A stretch of 64,000 bases of DNA, taken from positions 1,116,001 through 1,180,000 of the forward strand of contig NZ_LS483440.1 in NCBI RefSeq assembly GCF_900476045.1. Reading direction: 5' to 3'. The notes beneath the pieces are model-generated. The model was not told the DNA's origin. It ran no database searches and worked only from the letters and a program-made list of their open reading frames with translations. Position numbers and translations under genes: made by a program. Below, piece by piece: positions 37,652 to 47,225 of this stretch; position 1 is the first letter of the stretch, and every line of letters starts with the position of its first letter. This stretch comes from Gemella morbillorum (lineage in GTDB: Bacteria > Bacillota > Bacilli > Staphylococcales > Gemellaceae).

Positions 37652-40126
37652 TTACCTCTTAGTCTTTTTAACCACAAATTTATCATTTTTATAGTCAATA
37701 TTGATAATCCCACTTAGTTCAGGATTTCTTAATAGCTCTTCACTCAATAAATCTTCGATATTTTTTTGAATACTACGTTTTAATGGACGAGCTCCATATT
37801 CTTTAATACTTCCATCTTCAACAATTTTCGCCATCGCTTTTTTAGTAAGTTTGATAGTTATATTTCTGTCTTCTAAGCGTTTCGATAAACCTTTAATTAA
37901 TAATTCAGATATTTTTTCTAATTCTTCTTTTTCTAGAGTTTTGAAGACTATAATATCATCAATACGGTTTAAAAATTCCGGACGATATTGTTTTTTCAAT
38001 GCTTCCATCATTGTATTTTGAACATTTTTATAATCATTTTTAATTGATTCACTTCCTCCAAAACCAACAAATTTCTGATCTTTAAGTTCACTAACTCCAA
38101 CATTTGAAGTCATAATGATAATTGTGTTTTTAAAATCGATTGTTCGACCAGAAGCATCTGTTAAACGACCATCATCTAATACTTGTAGTAAAATATTAAA
38201 TATTGATGGATGTGCTTTTTCTATTTCATCAAATAATACTACAGAATAAGGTTTCTGACGGACTTGTTCTGATAATTGGCCTGCTTCTTCATAACCAACA
38301 TATCCTGGAGGAGCTCCAACTAATCTACTAATTGAATGAGGTTCCATATATTCACTCATATCAATTCTTATCATATTATCTTCAGAACTAAACAATGCTT
38401 CTGATAAACTTTTAGCAAGTTCTGTTTTCCCTACACCAGTTGGCCCTAAGAAAATGAAACTTCCTATTGGACGGTTTTCCGCCTTGAAGCCACTTCTTGC
38501 ACGTCTAACTGCTTTAGCAAGGCTAGTTACTGCCTCATCTTGACCGATTACGCGCTCATGAAGAATTTCTTCAAGTTTTAATAATCTTTCACTTTCTGTC
38601 TCAGTAAGCTTAGTAACCGGAACTCCTGTCCATGCTGCTAATACCTCCGCTACATGATCTGATGTGATTTTTATTTTTTCTTTACTCAAGCTATCTTGCC
38701 AAGAAATTTTAAATTGCTCTATTTTATTTATAATTTGATTAACTTCATCACGTTTTTGTGCTGCAATCTCAAACTCTTGATTCATTACCGCTCGATCTTT
38801 TTCTTTATTTAAACGACTAAGTTCTTCTTCATATTCTTTAAGTTTTTCTGGTGATTTGTAAAATCTTAATTTAACTTTTGAACATGCCTCATCAATCAAA
38901 TCAATAGCTTTATCTGGTAAACATCTATCAGTTATATATGTTGTACTTAGTTTCACAGCAGCATCTATCGCCTCATCTGAAATCTCTACATTATGATGCT
39001 CTTCATATTTATGACGTAATCCTTTTAATATTTCTATAGAATTTTCCGTACTAGGTTCTTCTACTTTAATCGGTTGGAAACGGCGCTCTAAAGCTGCATC
39101 TTTTTCAAAGTATTTTCTATACTCTTCTGTTGTAGTTGCACCTATACATTGAATCAGTCCACGAGATAGAGCTGGTTTTAATATGTTTGATGCATCAGCA
39201 CTACCTTCTGTTCCACCTGCTCCTATGATTGTATGTATTTCATCAATAAATAGAATAATATCACCAGCATCTTCTATTTCTGAAATAATATTTTTTAATC
39301 TTTCCTCAAACTCTCCACGGTATTTAGTTCCAGCTAACAAAGTCCCCATATCAAGAACCATAACTCTTTTCCCTAATAAATTACTAGGAACATTTTGTGA
39401 AATTATTCTCTCTGCTAAACCTTCTACAATAGCTGTTTTCCCTACACCTGGTTCTCCAATAAGAACAGGATTATTTTTAGTTCTTCTATTTAATATTTCA
39501 ATCATACGCGTAATCTCTTTATCGCGTGCTAATACTGGATCTAATTTATTATTAAATGCATCTTTAGTTAAATCTTTTGCTAGAGAATTTAACGTTTTAG
39601 TTTTTGCCGAACTATCTTCGGGCATATCTAATTTTTTGAAACCATCAAACAACTTAGCGAATAACCCTTGACTTTGTTTTAACAGTTCAAATAGTTCTGT
39701 TATCATCGCCTCTACATGTACATTTAATTTTTCTTTTAGTAATCTTACCGCTGTACTAGTTTGTTCATTTAATAACGATAGTAATAAGTGCTCACTCGTT
39801 ACTACAAAGCTAGATGTATCATCAGCAAACTGTTGACTTTTTTCTATTGTTCTCACAGCACCATTTGTATAATCAATTTTCATAAGAACATTGCGATAAA
39901 AATCTGTTCCTTCTAACTCACTCTCATAAAATTCTACAACATTCTTTCTAAAATCGTCATAGTAGATGCCATATTTATTTAATGTTCTACAAGAAAGAGT
40001 ATTATTCATGCTAAGCATCGCAAGCAATAAATGTTCAGTTCCTACAGCCTTAACACCAAAATCGTTAGCTTCTTCTTTGGCAGTAGTTAAAACCATAAGA
40101 GCCGTTTCGTTAAATCTTATATACAT
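37652..40126 (-). CDS. clpC: ATP-dependent Clp protease ATPase subunit ClpC
   Basis: A Hsp100 unfoldase (824 residues) that feeds ClpP. It has the N-terminal repeat domain, AAA module 1 with GEPGVGKTAIVEG, a UVR-like middle segment (EIAAQKRDEVNQIINKIEQF region), and AAA module 2 with GPTGVGKTELAKSL followed by the VGFGGSES ClpP-binding loop. It sits 4 bp after ctsR. The mcsA and mcsB genes that separate ctsR and clpC in Bacillus and Staphylococcus are absent. Confidence 0.97.
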   Translation of the reverse strand: MYIRFNETALMVLTTAKEEANDFGVKAVGTEHLLLAMLSMNNTLSCRTLNKYGIYYDDFRKNVVEFYESELEGTDFYRNVLMKIDYTNGAVRTIEKSQQFADDTSSFVVTSEHLLLSLLNEQTSTAVRLLKEKLNVHVEAMITELFELLKQSQGLFAKLFDGFKKLDMPEDSSAKTKTLNSLAKDLTKDAFNNKLDPVLARDKEITRMIEILNRRTKNNPVLIGEPGVGKTAIVEGLAERIISQNVPSNLLGKRVMVLDMGTLLAGTKYRGEFEERLKNIISEIEDAGDIILFIDEIHTIIGAGGTEGSADASNILKPALSRGLIQCIGATTTEEYRKYFEKDAALERRFQPIKVEEPSTENSIEILKGLRHKYEEHHNVEISDEAIDAAVKLSTTYITDRCLPDKAIDLIDEACSKVKLRFYKSPEKLKEYEEELSRLNKEKDRAVMNQEFEIAAQKRDEVNQIINKIEQFKISWQDSLSKEKIKITSDHVAEVLAAWTGVPVTKLTETESERLLKLEEILHERVIGQDEAVTSLAKAVRRARSGFKAENRPIGSFIFLGPTGVGKTELAKSLSEALFSSEDNMIRIDMSEYMEPHSISRLVGAPPGYVGYEEAGQLSEQVRQKPYSVVLFDEIEKAHPSIFNILLQVLDDGRLTDASGRTIDFKNTIIIMTSNVGVSELKDQKFVGFGGSESIKNDYKNVQNTMMEALKKQYRPEFLNRIDDIIVFKTLEKEELEKISELLIKGLSKRLEDRNITIKLTKKAMAKIVEDGSIKEYGARPLKRSIQKNIEDLLSEELLRNPELSGIINIDYKNDKFVVKKTKR

Positions 40127-40130
40127 AACT

Positions 40131-40658
40131 CTATCCTCTCTTATTGTATTTTATATTGGTTAAAAATTTTACTGTTAAATCTTTTAAATTTGTTTTTGTT
40201 TTATGTTGCAACTTTTCAGCTACTTCTTTATTTATATAATTTAAGCATTCGTTATGAACCGCAATAATAGTTTCTAGACTGTTTAAAAAATGATTATAAT
40301 CAAATTTTTCTATATATTCTTTATCAAGTAAGATTTTAGCTATTCTCACAGCTTCATCTAACTCTATTATTTCGTCATCCATAGTATCAATTAAATAATC
40401 TATGTAATCTTTATTTGTATGAAGTGTAATTTTGGTAATTCTAATAAAGCCACCTCCACCTCTTTTACTTTCTATTATAAAACCATGTTCCGGTGTGAAA
40501 CGAGTTTTTATAACATAGTTTAATTGAGATGGTACACAATCAAATTTTTGTGCAACATTACTTCTTTTAATTATTATATGATCTTCTGGAGCTTCATTAA
40601 AAAGTTTTTTTATATATTCTTCAAGAATGTCCGTCATATTACTACTATTATTATTCAT
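40131..40658 (-). CDS. ctsR: transcriptional repressor CtsR
   Basis: A 175-residue winged-helix repressor of class III heat-shock genes and a heat sensor. It begins MTDILEEYIKKLFNEA after a short Asn-rich leader (the true start may be the internal Met at about residue 8). The glycine-rich wing SKRGGGGFIRITKI, key for heat sensing, is intact. Its own promoter overlaps a CtsR-type repeat, and groESL has one too, so it should regulate itself, clpC, radA and groESL. Confidence 0.96.
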   Translation of the reverse strand: MNNNSSNMTDILEEYIKKLFNEAPEDHIIIKRSNVAQKFDCVPSQLNYVIKTRFTPEHGFIIESKRGGGGFIRITKITLHTNKDYIDYLIDTMDDEIIELDEAVRIAKILLDKEYIEKFDYNHFLNSLETIIAVHNECLNYINKEVAEKLQHKTKTNLKDLTVKFLTNIKYNKRG

Positions 40659-40673
40659 AAGGCCACCTCCTTT

Positions 40674-40690
40674 ATTGACTAAAATTGACC
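40674..40690. promoter_or_regulatory. CtsR operator at ctsR
   Basis: On the minus strand GGTCAATTTTAGTCAAT has two CtsR-type heptads at the required 10-nt period, with T in place of the last A in each. It sits at the start of transcription. Confidence 0.65.
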
Positions 40691-40699
40691 TTTAATTAA

Positions 40700-40728
40700 A
40701 TTATACTACACAAATATATTTTTGTACA
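40700..40728 (-). promoter_or_regulatory. ctsR-clpC-radA promoter
   Basis: On the minus strand TGTACA (40723-40728) and a perfect TATAAT (40700-40705) are 17 nt apart, placing the start of transcription near 40692. Confidence 0.6.
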
Positions 40729-40814
40729 CAAAAAGATAGTCAATTATAGCAAAAGAAATGAAATATGCTCTCGTTTGAAAAAACAAATATAGCTTGATAT
40801 TTTTAATAAAAGAA

Positions 40815-40840
40815 GAGTCATAAGTTTTACCCTATGACTC
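40815..40840 (-). terminator. xanthine permease gene terminator
   Basis: The stem GAGTCATA/TATGACTC follows the permease stop and on the minus strand is trailed by TTCTTTTATT. Confidence 0.7.
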
Positions 40841-40848
40841 CTAAAAAA

Positions 40849-42108
40849 TTATTTTTTCCTTTTTGATCTTCTATTAAATATTAAATTCATAACAATCGCC
40901 ACTATTGTTCCAAGAACAATTCCACTATCTGTAAACATACGAATAAAACTTGGAAGTTGAGCAAATGCTGTCGGTACCGTCGTTACTCCTAAGCCAAGTC
41001 CAACAGAACATGCAATAATCATTAAATTCTCTTGTTTTGCAAAATCTGTACTACCTAACATTTTAACTCCGTAAGCAAGAACCATTCCAAACATACTTAT
41101 CATCGCTCCTCCTAAAACAGGTTGCGGCACAATAGTAGCAAGAGCTCCAATTTTCGGAATAGATCCAAACACTAAAAGAATAAGAACCATCACATACATT
41201 ACTCTCTTACTCTTAACCCCAGAAATTTGAACAAGACCTACATTTTGTGAATATGTAGTATAAGGAAAAGCATTAACAGTAGAACCAATCATAACAGCAA
41301 GCCCTTCTGCAAAATATCCACTACGTAAATCTTTTTCCCCTATTTTTTTATCACAAATATTTCCTAGTGCATAGTATACACCTGTTGATTCTATCATGCT
41401 AACAATACCTACAATAACAAAAGTTAAAATAGCACTAGCACGAAATTCGAACCCAGAAAATTTAAATGGTGTTGGATGTTGGAACCAAGAAGCATTTGAT
41501 ACTTCAGTAAGGCTAACCATCCCCATAAAACTTGCAATAATAGTACCTATAACAAGACCTAATAAAATAGCAATAGATTGAATAAAACCAGTTGTAAACT
41601 TGTAAATTACTAAAATTATTGCAAGGGTAATACAAGCAAGAACAATATTTTTTGGATTACCAAAATCAGGTGAACCTTGTCCTCCCGCAATATAATTCAT
41701 CGCAACTGGTACTAATGTGATACCGATAATAGTAACTACACTTCCTGTAACCACTGGTGGAAATAATTTTGCAACCTTAGCAAAAAATGGAGCGATTAAA
41801 ACCACCACTAATCCAGAAATAAAAATAGAACCATACATAGTTGCTAGACCTGCACTATTCCCTATCGCAATCATTGGAGCAACCGCAGTAAAAGTACAAC
41901 CTAAAACAACTGGTAGACCAATACCTACGAATTTCCCTTTGTAAACTTGTAGAAATGTTGCCACCCCACACATGAAAATATCAACTGATACCAAATACGT
42001 CGTTTGTTCAGCACTAAGTCCTAGACCCGCAGCTACTATAATCGGAACAATTACAGCTCCTGCGTACATGGCAAGAACGTGCTGCAAACTTAAAATAAAA
42101 GTTTTCAA
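40849..42108 (-). CDS. pbuX: xanthine permease (NCS2 family)
   Basis: A 419-residue purine:cation symporter of the NCS2 family with about twelve to fourteen helices. It shows QHVLAMYAGAVIVPIIVAAGLG near the start, the GLPVVLGCTFTAVAPM segment and the SMIESTGVYYALGNICD motif that carries the substrate glutamate. A guanine-type riboswitch and terminator precede it, which supports purine-base transport and repression by guanine or hypoxanthine. Xanthine as substrate is inferred from family and riboswitch context; uric acid or guanine are alternatives. Confidence 0.9.
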   Translation of the reverse strand: MKTFILSLQHVLAMYAGAVIVPIIVAAGLGLSAEQTTYLVSVDIFMCGVATFLQVYKGKFVGIGLPVVLGCTFTAVAPMIAIGNSAGLATMYGSIFISGLVVVLIAPFFAKVAKLFPPVVTGSVVTIIGITLVPVAMNYIAGGQGSPDFGNPKNIVLACITLAIILVIYKFTTGFIQSIAILLGLVIGTIIASFMGMVSLTEVSNASWFQHPTPFKFSGFEFRASAILTFVIVGIVSMIESTGVYYALGNICDKKIGEKDLRSGYFAEGLAVMIGSTVNAFPYTTYSQNVGLVQISGVKSKRVMYVMVLILLVFGSIPKIGALATIVPQPVLGGAMISMFGMVLAYGVKMLGSTDFAKQENLMIIACSVGLGLGVTTVPTAFAQLPSFIRMFTDSGIVLGTIVAIVMNLIFNRRSKRKK

Positions 42109-42183
42109 AATAAATTCTCCTTTATATTTTGCACATAAGACTGTAAAAGTAAGTTTTCGAATTCTTCTATAAAAATAAAAACT

Positions 42184-42211
42184 CGCCTATATTATAAAAA
42201 TAATATAGGCG
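42184..42211 (-). terminator. riboswitch-controlled terminator of pbuX
   Basis: On the minus strand the perfect 12-bp stem CGCCTATATTAT/ATAATATAGGCG with a 4-nt loop is followed by AGTTTTTATTTTT. It is the expression platform downstream of the aptamer at 42257-42325. Confidence 0.9.
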
Positions 42212-42256
42212 TAATCCTTCAATATACTAATAAAATTAGAATAAAATACTAAGAAA

Positions 42257-42325
42257 GCCCATAGTCGTTAAATTTACGGTTAAACGGTAGAAACTCGCAA
42301 GCCATATTCTTGCAGTTATATGTGC
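42257..42325 (-). promoter_or_regulatory. purine riboswitch aptamer, guanine type
   Basis: The minus strand shows the conserved core in order: ATATAA, ATATGG, GTTTCTACC, CCGTAAA and GACTATGGGC, with a P2 stem TGCAAG/CTTGCG and a P3 stem CGTTTA/TAAACG region. The specificity base before the final TATGG is C (GACTAT), which selects guanine or hypoxanthine; adenine types have T there. Ligand binding should favour the terminator and shut off pbuX. Confidence 0.93.
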
Positions 42326-42450
42326 ATATTTATTCTATTAATATATCAATTTTTATTTATAAATTCAAGTGTTAAATTAAAATTTTTTATTATTTTTCTT
42401 AATTACTTAAATGTGTATAATTAAATAATCATATATAACTTTTTATATTA

Positions 42451-42511
42451 TCAAGTTGCTATGTACTCATAATTTTATAACCTCATTATACTCCTTACAA
42501 AAACAACTTGA
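42451..42511 (-). terminator. possible terminator after the ABC pair
   Basis: TCAAGTTG and CAACTTGA arms enclose a long AT-rich loop after the ABC gene stop. The loop is long, so this is a weak call. Confidence 0.35.
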
Positions 42512-42525
42512 ATTAATCCTGGTAG

Positions 42526-44244
42526 TTAATATGTAAATTGTTCTACCAATTTTGCTCTGTCAATTAAATTTTTATAAATTTTTGAATGTTCTAACAAGTA
42601 GTTATGAGAACCTTGACATTCGACTATTCCATCATTCAAAACTATTATTTTATCTGCATTTTCTATTGATTTTAATCTATGAGAAATTACAATAACTGTT
42701 TTATTTTTTATCAGATTATTTAGGCTATCCTGAATTTTTTTCTCATTTTCAACGTCTAATGCTGCAGTTATTTCATCCAAAATTATTATTGGTGCATTTT
42801 TCAAGAAAGCTCTAGCAATAGATAACCTTTGTCTTTCCCCGCCTGACAATGTAGCACCATTTTCTCCAATAACTGTATTATATCCGTTTTCTAAATTATC
42901 AATAAAGTCACAGCATGCCATCTTAGCTGCTTCTATAACTTCTTCATCAGTAGCATCACTTCGTCCTATCCTAATATTTTCTAAAATTGATGTATTAAAC
43001 AATACTACATCTTGGAATACTATAGATACATATTTATACAAAGAATTTGTTGCTATGTCTTTTATATCATGATTATCAATAACTATCTTCCCATCATCAT
43101 AATCATACAATCTTGATATTAATTTTAATATACTAGTTTTACCACAACCAGATACTCCTACTAGAGCTGTTACTTCATTTTGTTTAGCTATAAAACTAAC
43201 ATCTTTTAAAACTGGATAGTTTTTATCATAACCAAACTTCACATTTTTTAGTTCAATATCAAAATTATTTAATTCTACTTCTTTTCCTTCTTGAATTTTT
43301 GTTTCTTTTATTTCTTTAATGCGCTTAATACGAGCATCTAAATAAAATAGCTCAGATGTATTCGCTCCTAAACCATCTACGATATCCTTCATCTTCATAG
43401 CAACAAATATATAACCTATTAAGTATAGTAGATTAATACTGCCATTAGCATATAAATTCGCACCGACAATAACTACTACAGCTAAAGTTCCTTGCGTAAC
43501 AACCCATGATAAGAATAAAGGGATAAACAGCGTGATTTCCGTCTTAAACATCATCTTTTCACTTTCATCCATATCTTTATTTAATTTTTCTCGTATTTTA
43601 TTTCCTAAGCCAAAACTCTTAATATCTTGCTGTAGTTCAATTGCTTCTTGAAAACTATCCGAGTTTTGGCGTAATTTGTCATAATGTTTTTTATGATTTT
43701 TTAATTGCAATTTCTTTGATACAAGTATCAAAGAATAACTTAATACAACCGGAATAATTATAGATAGACCTAAGTATATATTACCTACTAGCATTAGCGC
43801 CGACATAATAGGAAAGAATAATACAAAACCTATTATTTTTGCCATTGCATGACTCATCGCATGTTCTATAGCTTCTACATCCTTCATAACTGTCTGACTA
43901 ATATCTGATAAGTCATGTTTAGAAAAATATGCAAGTGGCAAATTACTCAGTGTTGTCGCTATATCTGTTCTTAGATTTGCACTTTCTCTATAAGTTGAAC
44001 TATATAAAGCATCATATTCTTTCGCCAAAAGAATATACATAATTACTAATATAAATATTGAAATACCAATATACAAAGTATCACTCTTCACATTCCCTAA
44101 TAATAATTCATCAATAAGAATCATCAGCAAAATTGCAGGAAACATATTACAAAAAAATACTAAGAACGAAAGCATACTTGCCTTCAAAAGATCACTTGCA
44201 CCTTGATTGGTTAATGCAAACCATTCTTTAATTTTATTTTTCAT
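42526..44244 (-). CDS. ABC transporter, fused permease-ATPase (second subunit)
   Basis: A 572-residue half-transporter with an N-terminal membrane domain of about six helices and a C-terminal ATPase: Walker A ALVGVSGCGKTSILK, signature TLSGGERQRLSIARAFL, Walker B IIILDEITAALD and H-loop VISHRL. I start at the ATG complementary to 44244, which has GGAGGG 6 nt upstream; it overlaps the end of the upstream half-transporter by 11 bp. The two form a heterodimer. Similarity to YbtP/YbtQ and IrtA/IrtB type iron-siderophore transporters is possible given the Fur-like box ahead of the operon. A drug or lipid exporter is the alternative. Confidence 0.85.
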   Translation of the reverse strand: MKNKIKEWFALTNQGASDLLKASMLSFLVFFCNMFPAILLMILIDELLLGNVKSDTLYIGISIFILVIMYILLAKEYDALYSSTYRESANLRTDIATTLSNLPLAYFSKHDLSDISQTVMKDVEAIEHAMSHAMAKIIGFVLFFPIMSALMLVGNIYLGLSIIIPVVLSYSLILVSKKLQLKNHKKHYDKLRQNSDSFQEAIELQQDIKSFGLGNKIREKLNKDMDESEKMMFKTEITLFIPLFLSWVVTQGTLAVVVIVGANLYANGSINLLYLIGYIFVAMKMKDIVDGLGANTSELFYLDARIKRIKEIKETKIQEGKEVELNNFDIELKNVKFGYDKNYPVLKDVSFIAKQNEVTALVGVSGCGKTSILKLISRLYDYDDGKIVIDNHDIKDIATNSLYKYVSIVFQDVVLFNTSILENIRIGRSDATDEEVIEAAKMACCDFIDNLENGYNTVIGENGATLSGGERQRLSIARAFLKNAPIIILDEITAALDVENEKKIQDSLNNLIKNKTVIVISHRLKSIENADKIIVLNDGIVECQGSHNYLLEHSKIYKNLIDRAKLVEQFTY

Positions 44245-45982
44245 AATTAACCCTCCATTCATTTGCTACACTATATAAGTTTTGGAATTTTCTATATCTG
44301 CTATCTATACTCATTAGTTGACTATCTGTCCCTCTTTCAATAATCTTTCCATCTTCCATCACTAATATTTCATCAACATTTCTTATACTTGGTAACCTAT
44401 GTGCAATCATAATAACAGTCTTATCTTTTATTAAATTTGAAAAGGCTTGTTGCAACTCATATTCATTATCTGGATCTACCGCTGCACTAGCTTCGTCCAT
44501 AATAATTATTTTTGCATCTTTTAATATCGCTCTTGCTATTGCAATTCTTTGTTTTTCTCCTCCTGACAGATAGACCCCTTCTGTACCTATAAGAGTCTGT
44601 TCTCTCAAATCAAACTTTTCAAGAATACTATCACATCCTGCTAACTGTAAAGCATTCATAACTTCTTCATAAGTTGCATCTTCCTTACCAATTTTTACAT
44701 TCTCATAAATAGTAGCTTTAAATAGCTTAACATTCTGAAAAACAAAAGCAATATTATTTATTAAGGCATCTTCTGTATATGACTCAATATTTTTACCCCC
44801 TATTTTTATAACTCCATCATTTATTTTATAAAACCCTGAGATTAATTTTGCTACAGTAGATTTCCCGCTTCCTGAAGCCCCAACAAGTGCATAGCATTTA
44901 TTCTCTTCTAAGCTAAAACTTAAATTTTCGATAACATTCTTATCTGTATATCCAAAGCTTACGTTATCAAATTCTATATTGAAACTATCAAATTTGTTAT
45001 CATTCCCAAATTTTAAGTTATTATTGTTCATTTCTTCAAATAATTTTTCTAACTTTTCAACTACAGACTGTCCCATAAAAGCATACATTGAAACATACAT
45101 AATAGCCATTAATGATACAAACAGAGTTCCACTTAAAAATAACAACATAATCAACTCAACAGTTAGCATCTTAGGATCATCTTTACCTATAAATAGGACT
45201 ATTATCGGAATAAGTATCGCAATAAAGCTGAAAAAGAACCATTGAAATCCTACAAATCCTCTTTTACATGTCATCGCATACTCCAATGAATATTTTGAAT
45301 AATTATTAATAGCAGTATTCAAAGCCTTAAATGATTCCACATTTATACCAAATATCTTAATTACTTGTATACCTCTAACATATTCAACGGTTTCACTACT
45401 TAATGTCTCTAGAGATTCTTGATAAATCTTCATAAATTCTTTTTCACCAGCCATCATTGAAAGTGAAATTCCCCCTACCACACAAAGACACATAAGAACT
45501 ATCCCTACTTTCAAACTAACAAAAAATCCTAGTATTAGTAGTAAAATAGGCATTAGTATTGCTCCTGCATTATCTGGAATTAGGTGTGCTACTATCATAT
45601 GTGTTTGAGAGGCATTGTCATCTATAATCTTCCTTGTTTTCCCTGAAGGATGTGTATCAAAAAAACTAAAACTCGCCTTTGATAAACCTCTTATACCATA
45701 TTTTCTAAGATTAGTTTCCAATCTAAAGCCTAATACATGTGTTACCAATCCTGCAATTCCATATAAAGTAATACCACCTACTAATAATCCAACAATTATT
45801 AAAGCATATGACTTAGCATCACTAATATTATTAAATATTATTAACTCAACTAAAAATCGACTTAAATAATAGTAGGCAAAAACTTTTAATACTACTGAAG
45901 CCATTGACAAGATAATCCCTATATATGCCAAATATTTTTCTTTTGGTACGTAAGACAATATTTTTTTATAAACTTCTAACAT
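44234..45982 (-). CDS. ABC transporter, fused permease-ATPase (first subunit)
   Basis: A 582-residue partner of the next gene. The membrane domain includes SFSFFDTHPSGKTRKIIDDNASQTHMIV, a segment like those of the YbtPQ/IrtAB group. The ATPase has Walker A ALVGASGSGKSTVAKLI, signature YLSGGEKQRIAIARAIL, Walker B IIIMDEASAAVD and H-loop MIAHRLPSI, all complete. I start at the ATG complementary to 45982 because AAGGAG lies 6 nt upstream; the upstream ATG at 46018 has no site. It heads a two-gene operon whose promoter abuts a Fur-like box. Confidence 0.85.
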   Translation of the reverse strand: MLEVYKKILSYVPKEKYLAYIGIILSMASVVLKVFAYYYLSRFLVELIIFNNISDAKSYALIIVGLLVGGITLYGIAGLVTHVLGFRLETNLRKYGIRGLSKASFSFFDTHPSGKTRKIIDDNASQTHMIVAHLIPDNAGAILMPILLLILGFFVSLKVGIVLMCLCVVGGISLSMMAGEKEFMKIYQESLETLSSETVEYVRGIQVIKIFGINVESFKALNTAINNYSKYSLEYAMTCKRGFVGFQWFFFSFIAILIPIIVLFIGKDDPKMLTVELIMLLFLSGTLFVSLMAIMYVSMYAFMGQSVVEKLEKLFEEMNNNNLKFGNDNKFDSFNIEFDNVSFGYTDKNVIENLSFSLEENKCYALVGASGSGKSTVAKLISGFYKINDGVIKIGGKNIESYTEDALINNIAFVFQNVKLFKATIYENVKIGKEDATYEEVMNALQLAGCDSILEKFDLREQTLIGTEGVYLSGGEKQRIAIARAILKDAKIIIMDEASAAVDPDNEYELQQAFSNLIKDKTVIMIAHRLPSIRNVDEILVMEDGKIIERGTDSQLMSIDSRYRKFQNLYSVANEWRVNYEK

Positions 45983-46058
45983 GATTTTCTCCTTATATTT
46001 ATAGATTTTTATTAACATAAAGTCATAGACAAATAAACCTAATAGATCTCTTACCTTA

Positions 46059-46087
46059 ATTTTATCACTTCAGTTATCAATTGTAAA
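46059..46087 (-). promoter_or_regulatory. promoter of the ABC pair
   Basis: On the minus strand TTTACA (46082-46087) and TAAAAT (46059-46064) are exactly 17 nt apart, about 80 bp before the first ABC gene. Confidence 0.65.
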
Positions 46088-46102
46088 TAATAATTATTAT
46101 CA
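46088..46102. promoter_or_regulatory. Fur-like box at the ABC pair promoter
   Basis: On the minus strand TGATAATAATTATTA matches the 7-1-7 Fur box TGATAATNATTATCA at all but one defined position and directly adjoins the -35. PerR and Zur boxes are related, so the metal is not certain. Confidence 0.6.
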
Positions 46103-46549
46103 GTTAAATTCTCTCTTAAAATTTTGCAAAAAAATAATTATAGAGATATTAATTATTCTGTAAATGAAATAGCTAAAAAAATGGACGTATATATTCCTAC
46201 AATATAAAAAACTCGACTTTTTACATCTAATCAAGAAAAATTTTTTTCAAATAGAAAAGATTAAGATGAAATTTTGTCTCACTAATCTCCATTTATCTTA
46301 GCAACAATTCTAATGAAAATAGTAATGGTCTTTTTAGGGGTATTACACTAAAAAGACCGATTTAAGTAATATTTATTTAGTTAAGTTAGTTGAAAATCTA
46401 ATTCAATAAACAAATAGAAATAGAAAACGCCTGAATTTTAAAACATCATTTGAAGCATATATACATAAACTTAATTTGTTATGATATATATTTCTTTTTT
46501 ATTTGTAATTTATCAATTTCCTATTCTCTTAACTTGATTTATAATTAAT

Positions 46550-47017
46550 TTAATCTTCATTTTTAGACACTAACATCTTTCCTGAAGCAACTTCTTTTCC
46601 TTCTTCGTCTAGAATCACAGCATCAATTCCTAAAAGTTTACCTAAATTAGACTGTAATTCGCAAATTATCCTTAATTGATCGCCTGGCATTACTAATTTT
46701 TTAAACTTAAAATTTTTAACACTAGCCAGATAGCCTACTTTATTAGTAATAGCTTCATAATCTACTATTTTATCTATTTCCTCTAATCCAATATAGTCCA
46801 AAATACATAACAATCCTGCTGATTGAGCTGCCATTTCAATCATTAAAACACCAGGTACAACCGGCTGTTTTGGGAAATGACCTTGAAAGTACGGCTCATT
46901 TATTGTTATATTTTTACGGCACTCAATTACTCCCTTTTTGTAACTAACTACTTTATCCACTAACAAAAATGGATAACTATGTGGTAACAACTTCATTATA
47001 GTTTCTATATTAATCAT
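46550..47017 (-). CDS. fabZ: 3-hydroxyacyl-ACP dehydratase FabZ
   Basis: A hot-dog-fold dehydratase (155 residues) of fatty acid elongation. The N-terminal MKLLPHSYPFLLVDKV and the active-site GHFPKQPVVPGVLMIEMAAQ, carrying the catalytic His and Glu, are intact. It stands alone, away from other fab genes, behind a strong promoter and a leader of about 200 nt. It could be the sole dehydratase or an extra copy; the rest of the genome would decide. Confidence 0.93.
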   Translation of the reverse strand: MINIETIMKLLPHSYPFLLVDKVVSYKKGVIECRKNITINEPYFQGHFPKQPVVPGVLMIEMAAQSAGLLCILDYIGLEEIDKIVDYEAITNKVGYLASVKNFKFKKLVMPGDQLRIICELQSNLGKLLGIDAVILDEEGKEVASGKMLVSKNED

Positions 47018-47225
47018 TATTAATTACCTCTCTATTTATATTAATAAAGCTTCATCTGAAAAATTCAATGAATAATATTACATAAATATCATTTCCGTAA
47101 TAACTCAGATATGAAAAGTTATTTTACTGCAAGGATTTTTGCTTATCTTTTCCTCCTTTCCTTTTCTAACAACTATTTTAATATCTATTGAGTAAATCTT
47201 AAAACTTTAAATATCTTTACTATAT

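Larger units (their letters stand above)
46019..46549. other. intergenic region between the ABC pair and fabZ
   Basis: Besides the ABC promoter and Fur-like box, this region holds an 11-bp stem-loop at 46327-46358 (GGTCTTTTTAG and complement) and a short plus-strand reading at 46139-46207 (YRDINYSVNEIAKKMDVYIP) that resembles a helix-turn-helix fragment. No intact gene is visible; it may be decayed DNA. Confidence 0.4.
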
